This document shows positions 46,641 to 58,620 of a stretch of DNA of 64,000 nucleotides, in pieces. The DNA lies in NCBI RefSeq assembly GCF_033958435.1, contig NC_134137.1, positions 179,875,501-179,939,500 on the forward strand, in the 5' to 3' direction. This DNA comes from Carettochelys insculpta (taxonomy: Eukaryota > Chordata > Testudines > Carettochelyidae). The translations under genes and the position numbers were made by a program. Positions within the stretch are counted from its first letter, which is position 1; each line of letters opens with the position of its first letter. The notes beneath the pieces were generated by a model. That model worked only from the letters and a program-made list of their open reading frames with translations, had not been told where the DNA came from and searched no databases.

Positions 46641-46976
46641 ATCAAAACAAAAAGCAGTCCAGTAGCCCTTTAAAGACTGACAAAATAATTTATTAGGTGA
46701 TGAGTTTTCGAGGGACAGACCCACTTCTTCAGAGCACAGCCAGACCAGAACAGACTCAATATTTAAGTATTGTAAGTGTTAAGTATTTAATTTAAGTATT
46801 AAGTATTTAAGTAATACTTAAATATTGAGTCTGTTCTGGTCTGGCTGTGCTCTGAAGAAGTGGGTCTGTCCCTCGAAAACTCATCACCTAATAAATTATT
46901 TTGTCAGTCTTTAAAGGGCTACTGGACTGCTTTTTGTTTTGATAATAGATAGACTAGCACAGCTCCCTCTCTGTTA
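46641..46976 (+). repeat. Perfect 131-bp inverted repeat (fold-back repeat copy)
   Basis: Arms 46,641-46,771 and 46,813-46,943 are reverse complements over 131 bases with no mismatch that I can find. They are separated by 41 AT-rich bases made of 'aagtatttaa' words. The right arm runs on to about 46,976 ('gactagcacagctccctctc'), so the right side is a fuller family copy and the left side an inverted partial copy. Confidence 0.95.
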
Positions 46977-47154
46977 CTAAATGAGTATCAGTTTGTGAAA
47001 AGGGAGAAACCTGAGCTCAAACCTGCAAGCATATGAAATGCTTTGATTCCAAACCAGCAGAAGCCTGACTTTCTGCTCCATGAACGGGCTATATGTTACA
47101 ATCTTCCCTCCCTCCTGGAGTCAGAAAACTTGAGTGGACTGTATAATTTAGGTC

Positions 47155-48612
47155 TAGTGTGACCATATTTCCCTGTGCTGAATATGGGACATCTGGTAAA
47201 GGCAATGGCAATCAATAAAAATGAAGCAGTACAAACATTCAAATTATCAAGTTGACTGAGTTCCTGTTAAAAAGCGTAGCTGGAGTCTTTTAAACTACCT
47301 TATCTTTAAAGGCTGCGTGGGGAGAGGTGAGACACATTCCCATACACCTCTCTCTACTAGGCTTACAAGTGACTGACTGACCTGCCCAAGCCTCCCTGGC
47401 CAGTGCTTTCCACATTCCATGCCTGGCTGGGCCCACAGGATGAACCTGCCACTCCTGGTACCTAGCCCTGCATCTTCTTAAGACAACATGTGGGAAGCAT
47501 GTAAGGTCGCAGCTCCCCCCAGCTCTCCATATTTCTGTCTGGGTTCATACCAGAGCATAGCCAGAAGCAGCAGTTCAGTGTTGTGCAGGAGGGAAGGGAC
47601 AGGAGCTGCTTCCAGACACAAGGGAGTAGGGGTGGCAGGAAGATTGATCTGACCCCTGTTTTTTCAGCAGCCATCCCTCACCCCCCCTCCCCCGAAAGCA
47701 GCTTGTCTCTTTCCTGCCTGCATGCTGTCCATAAACAGCTAATAGCTCCAGGCTGCTGCTGGCCAGCAACATAACCCAGGTGCCTCCTACTCCCTGGCTA
47801 AAGTGCAGGCAGGAAGGGGGTTAAGCCCTATGGATGTCTTGTGCTCCAGGGCTCAGAAAACCTGCCTACAGGAGATTCAGGGAATCCCATTAGACTCAGC
47901 AGGGGAAGGTGCCTAAGAGACAGAGCAGCCCCACACTCTCTGAGGGTAGGACATAGGCTGGGGGAAGTGTGCAAAGAGGCCAGGAGCCCTTGCTGGCCGA
48001 GGTCTGGATGGGGAGGAGAGGGGCTGCTGCAAAGACTGCAGGGTTGGGGCACAATCAGGCTGGAAATAGCTTCCCCCACCCGGCCACTGCAGAGCTTAGC
48101 TGAGGGGTGGAGACGCTTCCCCATACTAGCAGTCTGGGGGGCTTTAGCACATGCAGGGCTTGGCTCCTTCTGGCCACCACCCTGGGCCACAGGGTCTTGA
48201 GCTTTCCATGACTGCCAGCTCAGCCAGAGGCAGAGGTGGGGGAGGGAAGAAAGGAGCCTGCCAGCCAGGCTGTTGAGAAGCTGAATGATCCGATTAGGCG
48301 CTGGTTCATCACACAGCACTGGGCTCAGGATGCACCGCACTGGGGGAGATATGGAGGAGCAGTGGTGCTAACCACCAGCCTTACACTTCCACCCCATCAT
48401 CTGCCACTGGATCCTCCCCCACCCCACTCACTGCTGTTCGGTGGACAGCTGCCGAGCAGGGACCTGGCCAGCAGTAGGACCCACCAATACTGATGGGAAA
48501 GGAGAGACAGAAAACACTGAACAGTTGGTGCATTTAAAAAAAAAGCCAGGGCACCTGCAGGAGGGCTTAAATGGGAAATGTCCCTTTAAAACCAGGATGG
48601 CTGGTCACCTTG
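47155..48612. mobile_element. hAT-type non-autonomous DNA element, 1.46 kb
   Basis: Ends 'tagtgtgaccatatttccc' and '...ggatggctggtcaccttg' are short inverted repeats around GTGACCA/TGGTCAC. Flanks TTTAGGTC (47,147-47,154) and TTTAGGCC (48,613-48,620) form an 8-bp target duplication with one change, the hallmark of hAT. The interior is GC-rich and carries only chance open frames, including a 170-codon one on -. Confidence 0.75.
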
Positions 48613-48637
48613 TTTAGGCCCCAAACCAGCAAAGAGA

Positions 48638-48826
48638 TACACATCACCTAGAACTGGAAAACACCTCAGCAGGTCACTGAGTTCAGTCACCTGCCCTTTT
48701 GGCAGGACCAAGCATCATCCCTTTTTTTAATCTATTTATCCCAGCTCCCTAAATGGCCCCTTCAACGATTGAACTCTCAATCCTGCATGGAGCAGACCAA
48801 TATTCAAACCACTGAGCTATCCAAGC
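48638..48826 (-). mobile_element. Cry-type tRNA-derived SINE (turtle), - strand
   Basis: On - it starts GGATAGCTCAGTGGTTTGAA (box A within, 48,819-48,809) and has GAGTTCAATCG as box B (48,776-48,766). It then reads GGGGCCATTTAGGGAGCTGG and ends with the CR1-like GACCTGCTGAGGTGTTTTCC and AGTTCTAG tail. It is closer to the family consensus in box A than the copy at 37,851. Confidence 0.88.
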
Positions 48827-48828
48827 AC

Positions 48829-50396
48829 TATACTGCCACAATCATCTCGCTCTTCAAGAACAAGGGCAACAAAGCTGACTGGAAATTACGGGGGCATCTC
48901 CCTTCTCTGTACTTCTGGGAAGATCTTGGCTCGAGTCATCCTCAATTGTCTGATCACCAGCATTTGAGAGGAGAACCTACCAGAGGTAGAGTGTGGTTTC
49001 CGCCCAGGCCACAGCACCATTGACATGATCTTTGCTGTTCGTCAGGTCCAGGAAAAGTGCATAGAGCAGAACTTGGATCTGTACGCTGTCTTTATAGACC
49101 TGACCAAAGCGTTTGACACCATCAACAGAGAAGCCCTGTGGATTATCCGGTCAAAACTTGGCTGCTTGAGAAGATTCGTTAACCTCATACTCCTGTTCCA
49201 TGAGGACATGACTGGCTTTGTTCTTTCAAATGGCAAGTCCTCAGATCCATTTGAGATATCGAATGGTGTGAAGCAAGGGTGCATGCTGGCCCCAGTTATT
49301 CAATCTCTTTTTCATGTGCATCCTCAGCCACACAGTTAGGGACCTGGATCGTGGAGTCTACAAAAAATACAGACTTGATGGGTCACTTTTTGACCTTCAT
49401 CATCTGAATGCTAAAACCAAGACGCGTGAAAGGCTCATCCTTGAAGCTCTTTTTGCTGATGACTGTGCACTTATGGCACACAAGGAATCTGATCTCCAGC
49501 TCATCGTCAACAAGTTTGCTGATGCCACTCGCCTCTTTGGTTTGACCATCATCCTAGGAAAGACCGAGGTACTGTTTCAACCTGTTCTAGGATCTGCTGT
49601 TCTCCCCGCTTCAATCTTTATTGAAGGAACAGAGTCAAAAACAGTAGAGGAGTTCAAGTACCTTGGCAGTGTGATAGCCAATGATGGCTCCCTTGACAAA
49701 GAAATCAATGCCAGAATCTGCCAGGCCAGCCGGGCACTAGGATGTCTGAGAGCGCGAGTGTTGAATCAGCACAATATCCGACAGTTCACTAAACTGAAAG
49801 TGTACAAGGCTGTAGTCCTGACCAGTCTCCTGTATGACTGTGAAACCCTGGACTTGTACAGAAAACATATAAAACTGCTGATGCGCTTCCACACATGCAT
49901 CCTGAGGTCAATACTGCACATTCGATGGCAGGACAGAGTTACGAACCTGGAAGTCCTGGACAGAGCAGGAACCATGAGCATCGAAGCCATGATTCTGAAA
50001 GCCCAGCTTCGCTGGACAGGACACATCATATGAATGGAGGAGTCAAGAATCCCTGAGCAACTCCTCTATGGTGAACTCTCCCAGGGCAAAAGGAGTCAAG
50101 GTAGGCCTTGCAAGAGGTATAAAGACTGTGTGAAGGCCAACATTGCTCATGCTGGTTTAAAACCAGATCAGCTAGAGCAGCACGCAAAAGACCGAACAGG
50201 CTGGCATGCTCTCGTACAACACGCGTATGACAACTTTGAAGAGCAGTGACGTGTGCACCTCGTTGATGATCATGAGAGGAAGAAAGCAACAGCAGCAGCT
50301 GCACCAACAGAGCCAGGACAATTCCCTTGCCCCCACTGTGAACGTCCATGCCGTTCAAAGCTTGGACTCCTCAGCCACATGCGAGTCCACAACTGA
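48829..50396 (+). pseudogene. Non-LTR retrotransposon reverse transcriptase, 5'-truncated
   Basis: The reverse-transcriptase core is readable. IISLFKNKGNKADW is followed by a frameshifted GFRPG-type block, then from 49,025 DLYAVFIDLTKAFDTINREA (motif A aspartate) and SNGVKQGCMLAPV. A one-base frameshift near 49,300 leads into the frame that holds LFADDCALMA (the catalytic F-A-D-D at 49,452-49,463). From 49,314 to 50,396 this frame is interrupted only by two TGA codons (50,031-50,033 and 50,247-50,249), both of the kind produced by CGA decay. A C-x2-C-x12-H-x3-H zinc finger closes the protein at 50,328-50,390. The endonuclease half is missing. The exact LINE clade is uncertain. Confidence 0.85.
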
Positions 50397-50754
50397 TGAG
50401 CTTGTGCAAGCTCAAGACGTCATCATCAGACACGACGGACTACCTATATATATACACACACCTACAAGGGGAGCACACGCACTGGACTCTTGTGGAGAAA
50501 TAGAGGCAAAGGAGGCGAGATGCCAGATGCTAAGCATTCCCCATCGTGAGTTAGGCTATTTTAGAGCCTGTGACAGAGACAGCTTAGGACGGTTGGTCAA
50601 CAGGCAGATCACTTCTGGGCCACCAGACGCTTTTGAACCGACCCTGAAATATAACTGCTATATTCTCATGGTTATTGTGGGCTGGGAAATGTTTCTCTGC
50701 AGTCTGGACCTCGATTGTACCTCAGCCAAGCCATTTGGACCTTGACAAAAAGAA

Positions 50755-51075
50755 TTGATTAGTCCTGGCCTAAGAGCCAGACCCGCTGACAGGGCCACAA
50801 AGGGGTCAGTTGCCCCCAGGCCTGGCGTTTCAAAGGGCCACGGAACTCTGGTGCTCCAGGCCCCTTTGAATTGCCCCAGCAGCGCTGCTCTACCATTGCA
50901 TGTGGCTGGGAGAGGGGAGGCAGGGAGCAATGCAGTGCTAAGGGCTGACAGCCCTGGGCCCCACCCAGGTCTGCTAGTGGGGTTGGGCCCAAAGGGGTAC
51001 ACTGCCCCAGATGTGGTGTTTTAAAGGGGCCCAGAGCTCCAGGCCCCTTTGAGTTGCTGCAGTGCTGTACCCAGA
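50755..51075. repeat. GC-rich repeat with internal duplication
   Basis: Words such as 'ctggcgtttcaaagggcc', 'ccaggcccctttgaattgcc' and, later, 'gtgttttaaaggggcccaga', 'ccaggcccctttgagttgct' show two degenerate copies of about 200 bases. I cannot name the family. Confidence 0.5.
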
Positions 51076-53361
51076 GCTGCACAACAGATAGAATCCAATT
51101 TTCACTGCAGTCAGTGAGAGCTTTTTCACTGACTTCAATGGAAGATGAATCTGGCCCGAAATGAGGATGAATTTTCAGAGAGGGACATTTAGCCTTCTTG
51201 CGGGTACAAGCACAAACAGGAAAGTGGTTTTGATGGCGTAGCAGTCAGACAGGCGGTAAAACGACAGGTTGAGGAAGTCGGTCTTGTGAGAAACAGCTAT
51301 TTGGCACGTTAATGCTGGTGGAAAAATCACAGTTCCAGTTCTTTCTGTAGCTATGGTATGGTCTCAAAAGGATATTTATGGGACTCTTGGGTGCTCTGTA
51401 GGACTGTCAGGCTCACACCAGGAAAGCCAAGAGCCCTAATGCAGTACTTTTGTGTCCAGGGAATCAGTGGAAGAGATCTTTATATGTGAGAGAACCTCCT
51501 CTTAGCACAGGAGATGGGCAAGTCTAGGCTGCAGAGTTCCCAAACAGATGTCTCTGAGGGCATCCCTGATCCTTCAGGGAACTCCACTGATTTCAGTGGG
51601 GCTCAGTGGATGCAGGAGTCTGCCCACTGAGACCAACTTGCACGAGCAAGCTTTACCAGTGGGTGGTTATCTATTTTTATGGGTGTATGTGCCACCATTG
51701 ATAAAGCTGAAGATCTAGTACAGTGTCCTGGGTCTGAGTTTTTATACTGAAGTGACAGAAGAATCCACTTTGGAGGATTGGCTCATGTAGTCTGAGTTCT
51801 CTGAGATTACACTGGTTTAGGACATTCTGCCTTTGCCCACATATCACCATTATTTCACTAAACAATTTTAATCCTTTTCAAGACTCGTGTCTGGTTACTT
51901 CCTGTTACTGACAATTACTACCCGGCTTCCGCCAGAAGAAGTGCCAGGAGAGGGCCAACTGTCCTTGGTAGAATGCACGCACTTAACAATACATGAAGAG
52001 CAAACCGGAATGAAAGAGACTTCCCTTTACGACTAGATTACCTTATAGTCCTCTATTACAATACAAGTCCAGAATGACAGGCACACCATGTTGCCTCTTA
52101 CGGGCCCTTTTAACTACTATACACAAAGTAAGAGTATTTTTTCAGGGAAGGCAGTGGATGTGCTGACACTGTCACAGTATTATTTGTAGAAAAGATCTCT
52201 AGAAAAGCATTACACCACCAACCAAGAAGCTGCTACTACATGTTATTTCTAAGCAAATATATTTCACCTGTAAAATGGAGTCAGCTAACAGAGTGAAATG
52301 TAGTCATATGCCAGGGGCAGGACAAATCCTACATACCACTTCAGTCCCCCCAGAGCATGACTGGGCTAGAGAGGACCTTAAATGGTCCTGATCCGCCACA
52401 CAGTGGTATATTTTTCCCATTAGTGAAAAAGGATTTAGTGAAGGAGAGGGAGTATCCCAACTCGATTCTAGGCTCAGCTGTGTACACACTGGGTGTTTTG
52501 ATCATCCCGAAGTTTTTCCAAAATCAAAACCACGTAGTTCAAAGAAACCTCCACAGGTCCTTATCCTGGGAACTGACCCAGGGAGTGCTAATAAAGTCTG
52601 CAGCCGGCTGCTTATCATTATCATATTGAAGGAAATAGGGCCTCAGACTGTAAGCCCTTTAGCACAGGGATTTACCTTTGTACAGTGCCTGGCACAGTGA
52701 GGCCCTGATTACAACTGGGACCTCTCTGGGCTACTGAAATATAAATATTAAGTGTTGAAATTAGCACAGACCAAGATTGCATTGGCCGATGACCCATGTT
52801 TTGCCCAGCTAAGATGACCAGTCAATATTCAAATATCACAGTATTGCCAGTCTGCACTGTAAGTACAATAAAGGAATATTTTTAATTATTTCCCATACAA
52901 TATAAGATACCGGCTAATATCTGTTTCTTATCCCCCTTCTAGTCAGAATGTCACTCTTAAGTCAAGTGCTTGTGTGACTATACTGTTCTCTAGCGCTCAT
53001 TTTTAGAAGATACAAGCCCTTTCCCTTAAGTGACAGAGGTTTGTGCTATCATCACCATTGCAAACAACATGGAAGGGTGTGTAATTCCTGAACAGGGAAA
53101 AGTGGATAATAACCGATCAATATCTGTATATTTTTAGGGCTTTTGGGTGAAGCTCTTACAACAATTCAGATCCAGCAACTGACAGTGCCGATGTATTACA
53201 GGTTACTCTGTGTGATTGCGAGTGTGACACAAAGCTCCCCTGTATCCACACCCAACACTGTATTATAATAATCTCTGTACAAAATACACCTTTTGTGAGG
53301 TATCATTTGAAAATGAACCTGCTGATCATTAATATTCTTGTAAACATATGTATACAGAAGG
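51076..53361. other. Intergenic or UTR sequence; ancient repeat near 52,620-52,745
   Basis: The words 'cctcagactgtaagcccttt', 'gtacagtgcctggcacagtg' and 'aggccctgattacaactggg' match a very common amniote repeat consensus (gtaagctctttggggcagg, tacagcgcctagcacaatgg). Nothing else is identifiable. Confidence 0.45.
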
Positions 53362-54049
53362 TGTCATGATCATGAGGGTTAGCCAGCAGCCTGGGAGTAA
53401 AAGGGTTAAGCTCCTTAGCCAGGTGGGGTTGGCCTACAGGAATGTAGGTAAGAATTTCAAACTGGGACAAAGAAACTTTTTGGCTCCTCCCTTTTCTGTC
53501 CTCTGGTTCTTCTTCTTCTTTCCAGCCATGAGGGAGGGAGACAGAATATCTCCCTCCAAGAACAGACCCTCCAATCTTCTGTAAGTAGAGTAAAGTTTAG
53601 ATAAATCCGTTAGGCTTTATTGTTTTATGGTTTGGAAGTGGGATCTGATGTCTGTGCACTTTTTAAAAATGTTCTTTAACTAAGTTCTAGGCCCACGGTG
53701 AAGACCCCCCATTTGTTTTACTTTGTGACTCTTCCATCTAGTCATGAGGCTGGCAACACAAATATTGTAAAAATAAAAGTTCTCTCTTTTTCTTTTTATT
53801 AACCTGGTATCGGTTAATGTTTACGTCCTGGTTTTTTACTTTTGGGGCTGAGATTTCCCAAGTAGTCTCTCCCTGGTTTCTTTATTATTACTTGGGTAGT
53901 GGCAGTGAATTTTATGCCCAAAATCTAAGGCTTTTTAGGATTTTGGGAGGGGAGTTTATACCAAAACCTGGTAGATAAGGTTTTGGAGGTACTTTTGTTG
54001 GCCCCCTCTTCTGCGTTTGTCTTGCTAGAGTGGGGAAGGAGCCATAACA
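53362..54049 (+). mobile_element. Solo LTR, second family, 688 bp
   Basis: Starts TGTCATGATCATGAG and ends GGAGCCATAACA; TGTCATG and CATAACA are inverted repeats with one change. Flanks GAAGG (53,357-53,361) and GAACG (54,050-54,054) look like a 5-bp target duplication with one substitution. An AATAAA lies about 53,773 within 'gtaaaaataaaagttctctc'. No coding sequence accompanies it. Confidence 0.75.
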
Positions 54050-54568
54050 GAACGTATTAAGAATTATGAGTACATGCTGGAACGATAACTAATGGGTGTT
54101 TAAACCAGCTCCATCTGATGGCCTTGCTAAACAGGTCAGCCTTAGACAAAGGAATACGTATTTGATTCTCTGACCATCCCAACCTTCAGGCAAAGACAAT
54201 GAAGGAAGAAAGAACAGGGAGCTTCCTTCACCACAGACTCCATGTCATCTTCCTTACAACTTAAATCACCTTTGTTGTGAGGTTTGCTGGTTTATAAGGA
54301 GAGGGGTGGGAATGGGGGGGCCAAAAGAGAGAAACAGCTGAATCAACTGTGTACAATATTACCGCATTATAAAAGTGAATCGAAGCTCTTTGGTGCAAGC
54401 TAAATGCACCAAAATTGGTGATTAGTACGTCTATGGCCATAGAGGGAAAAACAAGTTTCCGCCAAGAGAGGAGAGCAGGCAGCTGTTTGGTGCCCCCTAT
54501 GTAAATTAAGGATGGTGGAATCAAAACAATGGATGCGCCATTTACCTACAGGGGATGGGAAGCTCATG

Positions 54569-55157
54569 CAAAGTGACCATCCGTCCCGTTTTTGGCAGGA
54601 CAGCCCCATATTTCGGGCGCCAGAAAGGCGCCCTGACTATTTTTTTTTTATATAAAAAAAACAAAGGGGCTAACTGCCCTGTATTCGGCCCCCTACTGGC
54701 GCACAGGCACAGCTGCTGGCCAGACAGCATGTGCTCACATGCTTTCTGGCCACACCAGAGTGCCCTGCACAGAGAGAGAGAGAGAGAGAGGTATGTTGGG
54801 GTTCGGGGGCCACCTGGTTCCCAGCTCCCCTCACCCTGGGGGAGCCAGGAGGAGCACCGGATTGGCTGCTGCCTCCTTCCCAGCTCTGTGAGCACTGGGG
54901 AAGCTGGGAAGAGCACCAAACCAGCTGCCACCTTCCCAAGGTGTGGTGCCAGGAGCCCACCTGCATGGCTGCCGCCCAGTTTCTGGCTCCCTGTGCCTCA
55001 GGGGAGCAGAGAGGACCACCGGCATGGCTGCCGCCTCTCTCCCAGTGCCCAAGGCATGGGGCAGCCAAGGCAGCAGCCCTTGGCAGCCGCAGATGGGGAG
55101 CCTCCCTCCCTCCATATGTCGCTGTCTCGTATTTGGGACAGGGATGTGGTCACCCTA
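54569..55157. mobile_element. hAT-like DNA element with GTGACCAT/ATGTGGTCAC ends
   Basis: Left 'gtgaccatccgtcccgtttt' and right 'cgtatttgggacagggatgt' followed by 'ggtcacccta' form inverted terminal regions. Flanks AGCTCATG and AGCCCACA differ only by transitions and could be an old 8-bp duplication. The GC-rich interior holds (AG)n at 54,770-54,790 and chance frames up to 217 codons on +, which I do not regard as a gene. Confidence 0.6.
54770..54790 (+). repeat. (AG)n microsatellite
   Basis: Ten AG repeats. Confidence 0.95.
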
Positions 55158-55164
55158 AGCCCAC

Positions 55165-58100
55165 AAGAAGGGAAGAGCAAACTGAGGTCATCCTGCCCCT
55201 TGAGATGACGGGAGATATAATTAAAGATGTAGCCATCTTTGGCATCCATCTCTAGATGGACACAAGGGAACAGAGCTCTTGCAAGCTGAGGAAGATGCCC
55301 CTTGCAATCCAGATTGGGGTTAGGGGACGGTGGAAGTCTCTGGAGACTACATAAAGTTGACAAACATGCTTAAGCAAAGATTTTTCACCTAAGACAACAA
55401 ACAAAGCCAGCATCTTATACTTCTTTGTCAGGTCCTGAGCGAGGGAAAGTCAGTCGGGGTGGGAAGAAAAAAGACGGTGGGGTGGGGTGGGATGAGCAAA
55501 CCCTGTATCTTGTTAGACTGACTTTCAGACTTGCAGATGTGTTTTCAGTTTTATTTGCTTGTAACTATTTCTAACTTTATTTCTCGTATTTGAATTTACT
55601 TAAAATGCTCCTTTGTTCATCAACTTGGTCAATCATCAATGCAAACTAGCAATTCTGTGTTTGAATTAAAGTGAGTGTTCATGCCAATTAATGTAGCAAA
55701 TTGCTTGGGACTGACTCTGTAGAGGAAAAAAATAGATTCATCTTACTCCTCTGAATGTTGCAAGAGAGGGTGGAACACTTCAGAGCACCTGGCTCTGGGG
55801 AAGTTTGGAATGGAGGTATGTTGGGATCACCTACAAAACTTACACAAGCCCGGGAAAGACAGAAGGGTGGCTGAGATAAATGTTTGCTGGCTCTTGAATT
55901 CCACGTGGTTGAATCATAGCTGTGCAGTTCACAGAGTATGAAGCGTATGCTGGCTGCATGTGAGTCCCAAGAGGGAAGCCAAAAGTGGCAGATGCATTTC
56001 AGGGAACTCAGGGTGAGAATATAAGCAGTGACACAATATCTCTCTGTCAGCGCTGCACCCCCAGAGCATGACAGGGAAAGTAAAAAAAAGAAAAGTGGTG
56101 TTTCAAAGCAGAATAATAAACACTTTGTAACCTGGATGCACAGGGCTGGCATTTTCAGAGCAGCCTCTAGGTGTCCAATTCCTACAGAATTTCAATAGAA
56201 TTTGGGTCTGTCTCTTAGGGTCCTGTCAAAACAATAGTTTTGATTTTTCTTTACACCCAAGACGTTGCAATTTTGTCACTGGAATTCATGCTGGGTGACA
56301 AGAGATCTTAAAAAGTAATGGAGCAAGTGCAACTATGTAAACCATGAATTAGAACACTGAACTTTTTTAGCGAGTAAAATTAGGACATCAGTAAAAAAGG
56401 TTAGAACAATGACATTTAATGTTATTCCATTAATAGATTTTATAACTTTTTTCCTACCACAACAATGTGTATTTTCATATACATTATAGTTAATAAAATG
56501 TACTGATATGGAAATAGGAAACCATGGGCTTAGTTCTATTTACAGATTTTAATTGAAACATTTTTCTTAACAACATTGAAAAATAGAAACTTAAAGTTCT
56601 TTTAATTGTGTGTTCAGCCAGTTAGTGGAAAACAAACGCATGCCTTGAAGTTAAACTTCCTCTAAAACTTGGTCAGTTGAAAGTTTCTAACTAAAGGGTG
56701 TACCTCTGTTTTGTTCAAAAAATACATAAGAATGTCTGTTGTTTCTGATACAAAATTCTATACTATTGTCAATAAATAAATAATAAAGAGATTTTTAAAA
56801 GTATGAAATGTAAACTTCGTTGTCCTTCCAACATACAGGATTTTGTTTTTCCATTTCTTGAAACGTTACAGTGGTCTTGAAGGAAATTATAATACATGGA
56901 CACTTCCCAGCACAGCTTACGCTTATTATCATACTGTATCTAGCTACCCATTATGGAGATATCCTAATTTCCTAATGGAAATCATGATGACTTATAGTGC
57001 TCTCCAGAGAACACCATCTATACACGAAAGGAGGAAACTAGTACCAAAACAACATGCAAAGAACATCAAAACCTAACAACAAGCTCCACAAGAACATTAA
57101 CATGCTAATGAAGGGGTTGACATCTCATTCTGAAATAAAGTTATTACAAAAATACCAGTGTATGCATGATACCTTGGTAATGAACAAAAGGACTCTAAGC
57201 AGAACAGTGATGGACTATATTCTCTTCAGGGCTCTATTGTCCTTATGGTCCCAACTCAGAAAAGCACTTGAGCATATGCTTAAAGTAAATGGGACTTAAG
57301 CATGTACATAAAGTTAGGATCTTTGCTAAACTGGAAAAATTTGTTGAATCACGGTTTATAAATGTGGGGAGAGTTACATGTGTCAATCTCCACCCCACCC
57401 TTAAGATGACCAGACCCCATTTACTATGGGGTTACTTACTCTGCACAATCACACACAAAGATTTATTTTTTTCTGGTCACAACTAATATAACCAACAAAC
57501 TCGTAATGAACCAGATTTGCAATGAACACCTTTTGTGAGCTACAGTATGCTACTGCCCTGATTTCAAAACCAAGATGTCAAATATATTTAGGCACAGTAC
57601 AATTTCAGAACTGTCACCACCAACTGCTTTTCCAGCTAGACTCTACAAGCTAGAAATTCGCTTCCTGAGCTAGAGCAGTGATTTTTTTTTTGTCACAGCT
57701 GGTGACTTGATCATCCATCAGCTTTCATACAATTAAGTAGCAGCTGTGAAGAAGTATTTAAGTGGTACAGTACAACATTCAGCAGGGTCCACGATCTCCT
57801 TCATTTATTGTTCAAACATTTACAACCCCCCCCAGGGAAAGGCGGTACTTAAGGTAAAATTCACCTCTGAGCACAAGGTCGGTTCACGATTTAAGTTTCA
57901 TTTAAATCTTATTTTGAGAGTGCAATAACGGTACCTTCTGTGTTTAGATATATATATATATATAATTAAAAACAACTTTTCAAACACTACCATAAGAATC
58001 CTAAAGAAAATCAGAGATCTTACCTGGTAAGTCTTCATTCATGTCATGTTTATACACCACTTTGTGGGGCAACAGGCACAAGATTCCTATGGGGAAGTTT

Positions 58101-58471
58101 ACCAAATACCTTCAAACATAATCAGTGCCTCCTTCATTTAAATTACACATTACAGTAACTTGAGTAAGTGCAGCAACCTGCGTGGTTTGTTCACCTTTCA
58201 GCTTGGAGCACATGTTGTGACTGTGACTTTAGAAACCCTGAAAGCTCTAATGAAGTTCCACACAGAGACAGGGATCTGTTCCCAAAACTGGGAATCAATT
58301 TTCAGCAAGGATTATCAAGGCCCATAGATTTTCTTGCTTGCTTTGACAACCCTCTTGCACATGAAGGACAAGCTGTAGTTTCATACAAAATTAATCAGGA
58401 TTTCTAGACAGCTTCTCCAGACACCTGTTGTAGGGAACTTAGATTAAAGTGAAACACTGATGCATTTCCCT
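55165..58471 (-). other. Proximal ITSN1 3' UTR region
   Basis: This lies directly downstream of the ITSN1 stop and contains no recognisable coding sequence. It must include at least the start of the 3' UTR. Several TTTATT words (AATAAA on -) occur, so the end cannot be chosen from sequence alone. A (TA)n run lies at 57,947-57,964. Confidence 0.6.
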
Positions 58472-58620
58472 CTAAGGTTCATCGAACAATTGCAGATCTA
58501 GCCGGACTACAATCTCTCCTGTCGGGACTTCATGCAGGAGGAGACACTTTGTAACTGGTCCCTTTGAGCCCTGATCCTTCTTAATGTCTGCCACACGGAT
58601 TTCAGTTCGGCCCAAAAAGT
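58472..58620 (-). CDS. ITSN1: ITSN1 terminal coding exon
   Basis: Encodes [40 protein letters not shown] and DLQLFDEP followed by TAG at 58,474-58,472. Acceptor atgtttcag. The intron before it spans 4.3 kb. Confidence 0.97.

Noticed and set aside
47828..48340. A 170-codon - frame
   Set aside because: It falls within the GC-rich interior of the 47,155-48,612 hAT-type element; no recognisable domain.
49025..50249. Reverse-transcriptase frames as a host gene
   Set aside because: Frameshifts, in-frame stops and 5' truncation mark it as a dead LINE copy.
54555..55255. A 217-codon + frame and overlapping frames
   Set aside because: They lie inside a hAT-like element with inverted ends, are unrelated to transposase motifs and are open in several frames because of GC content.
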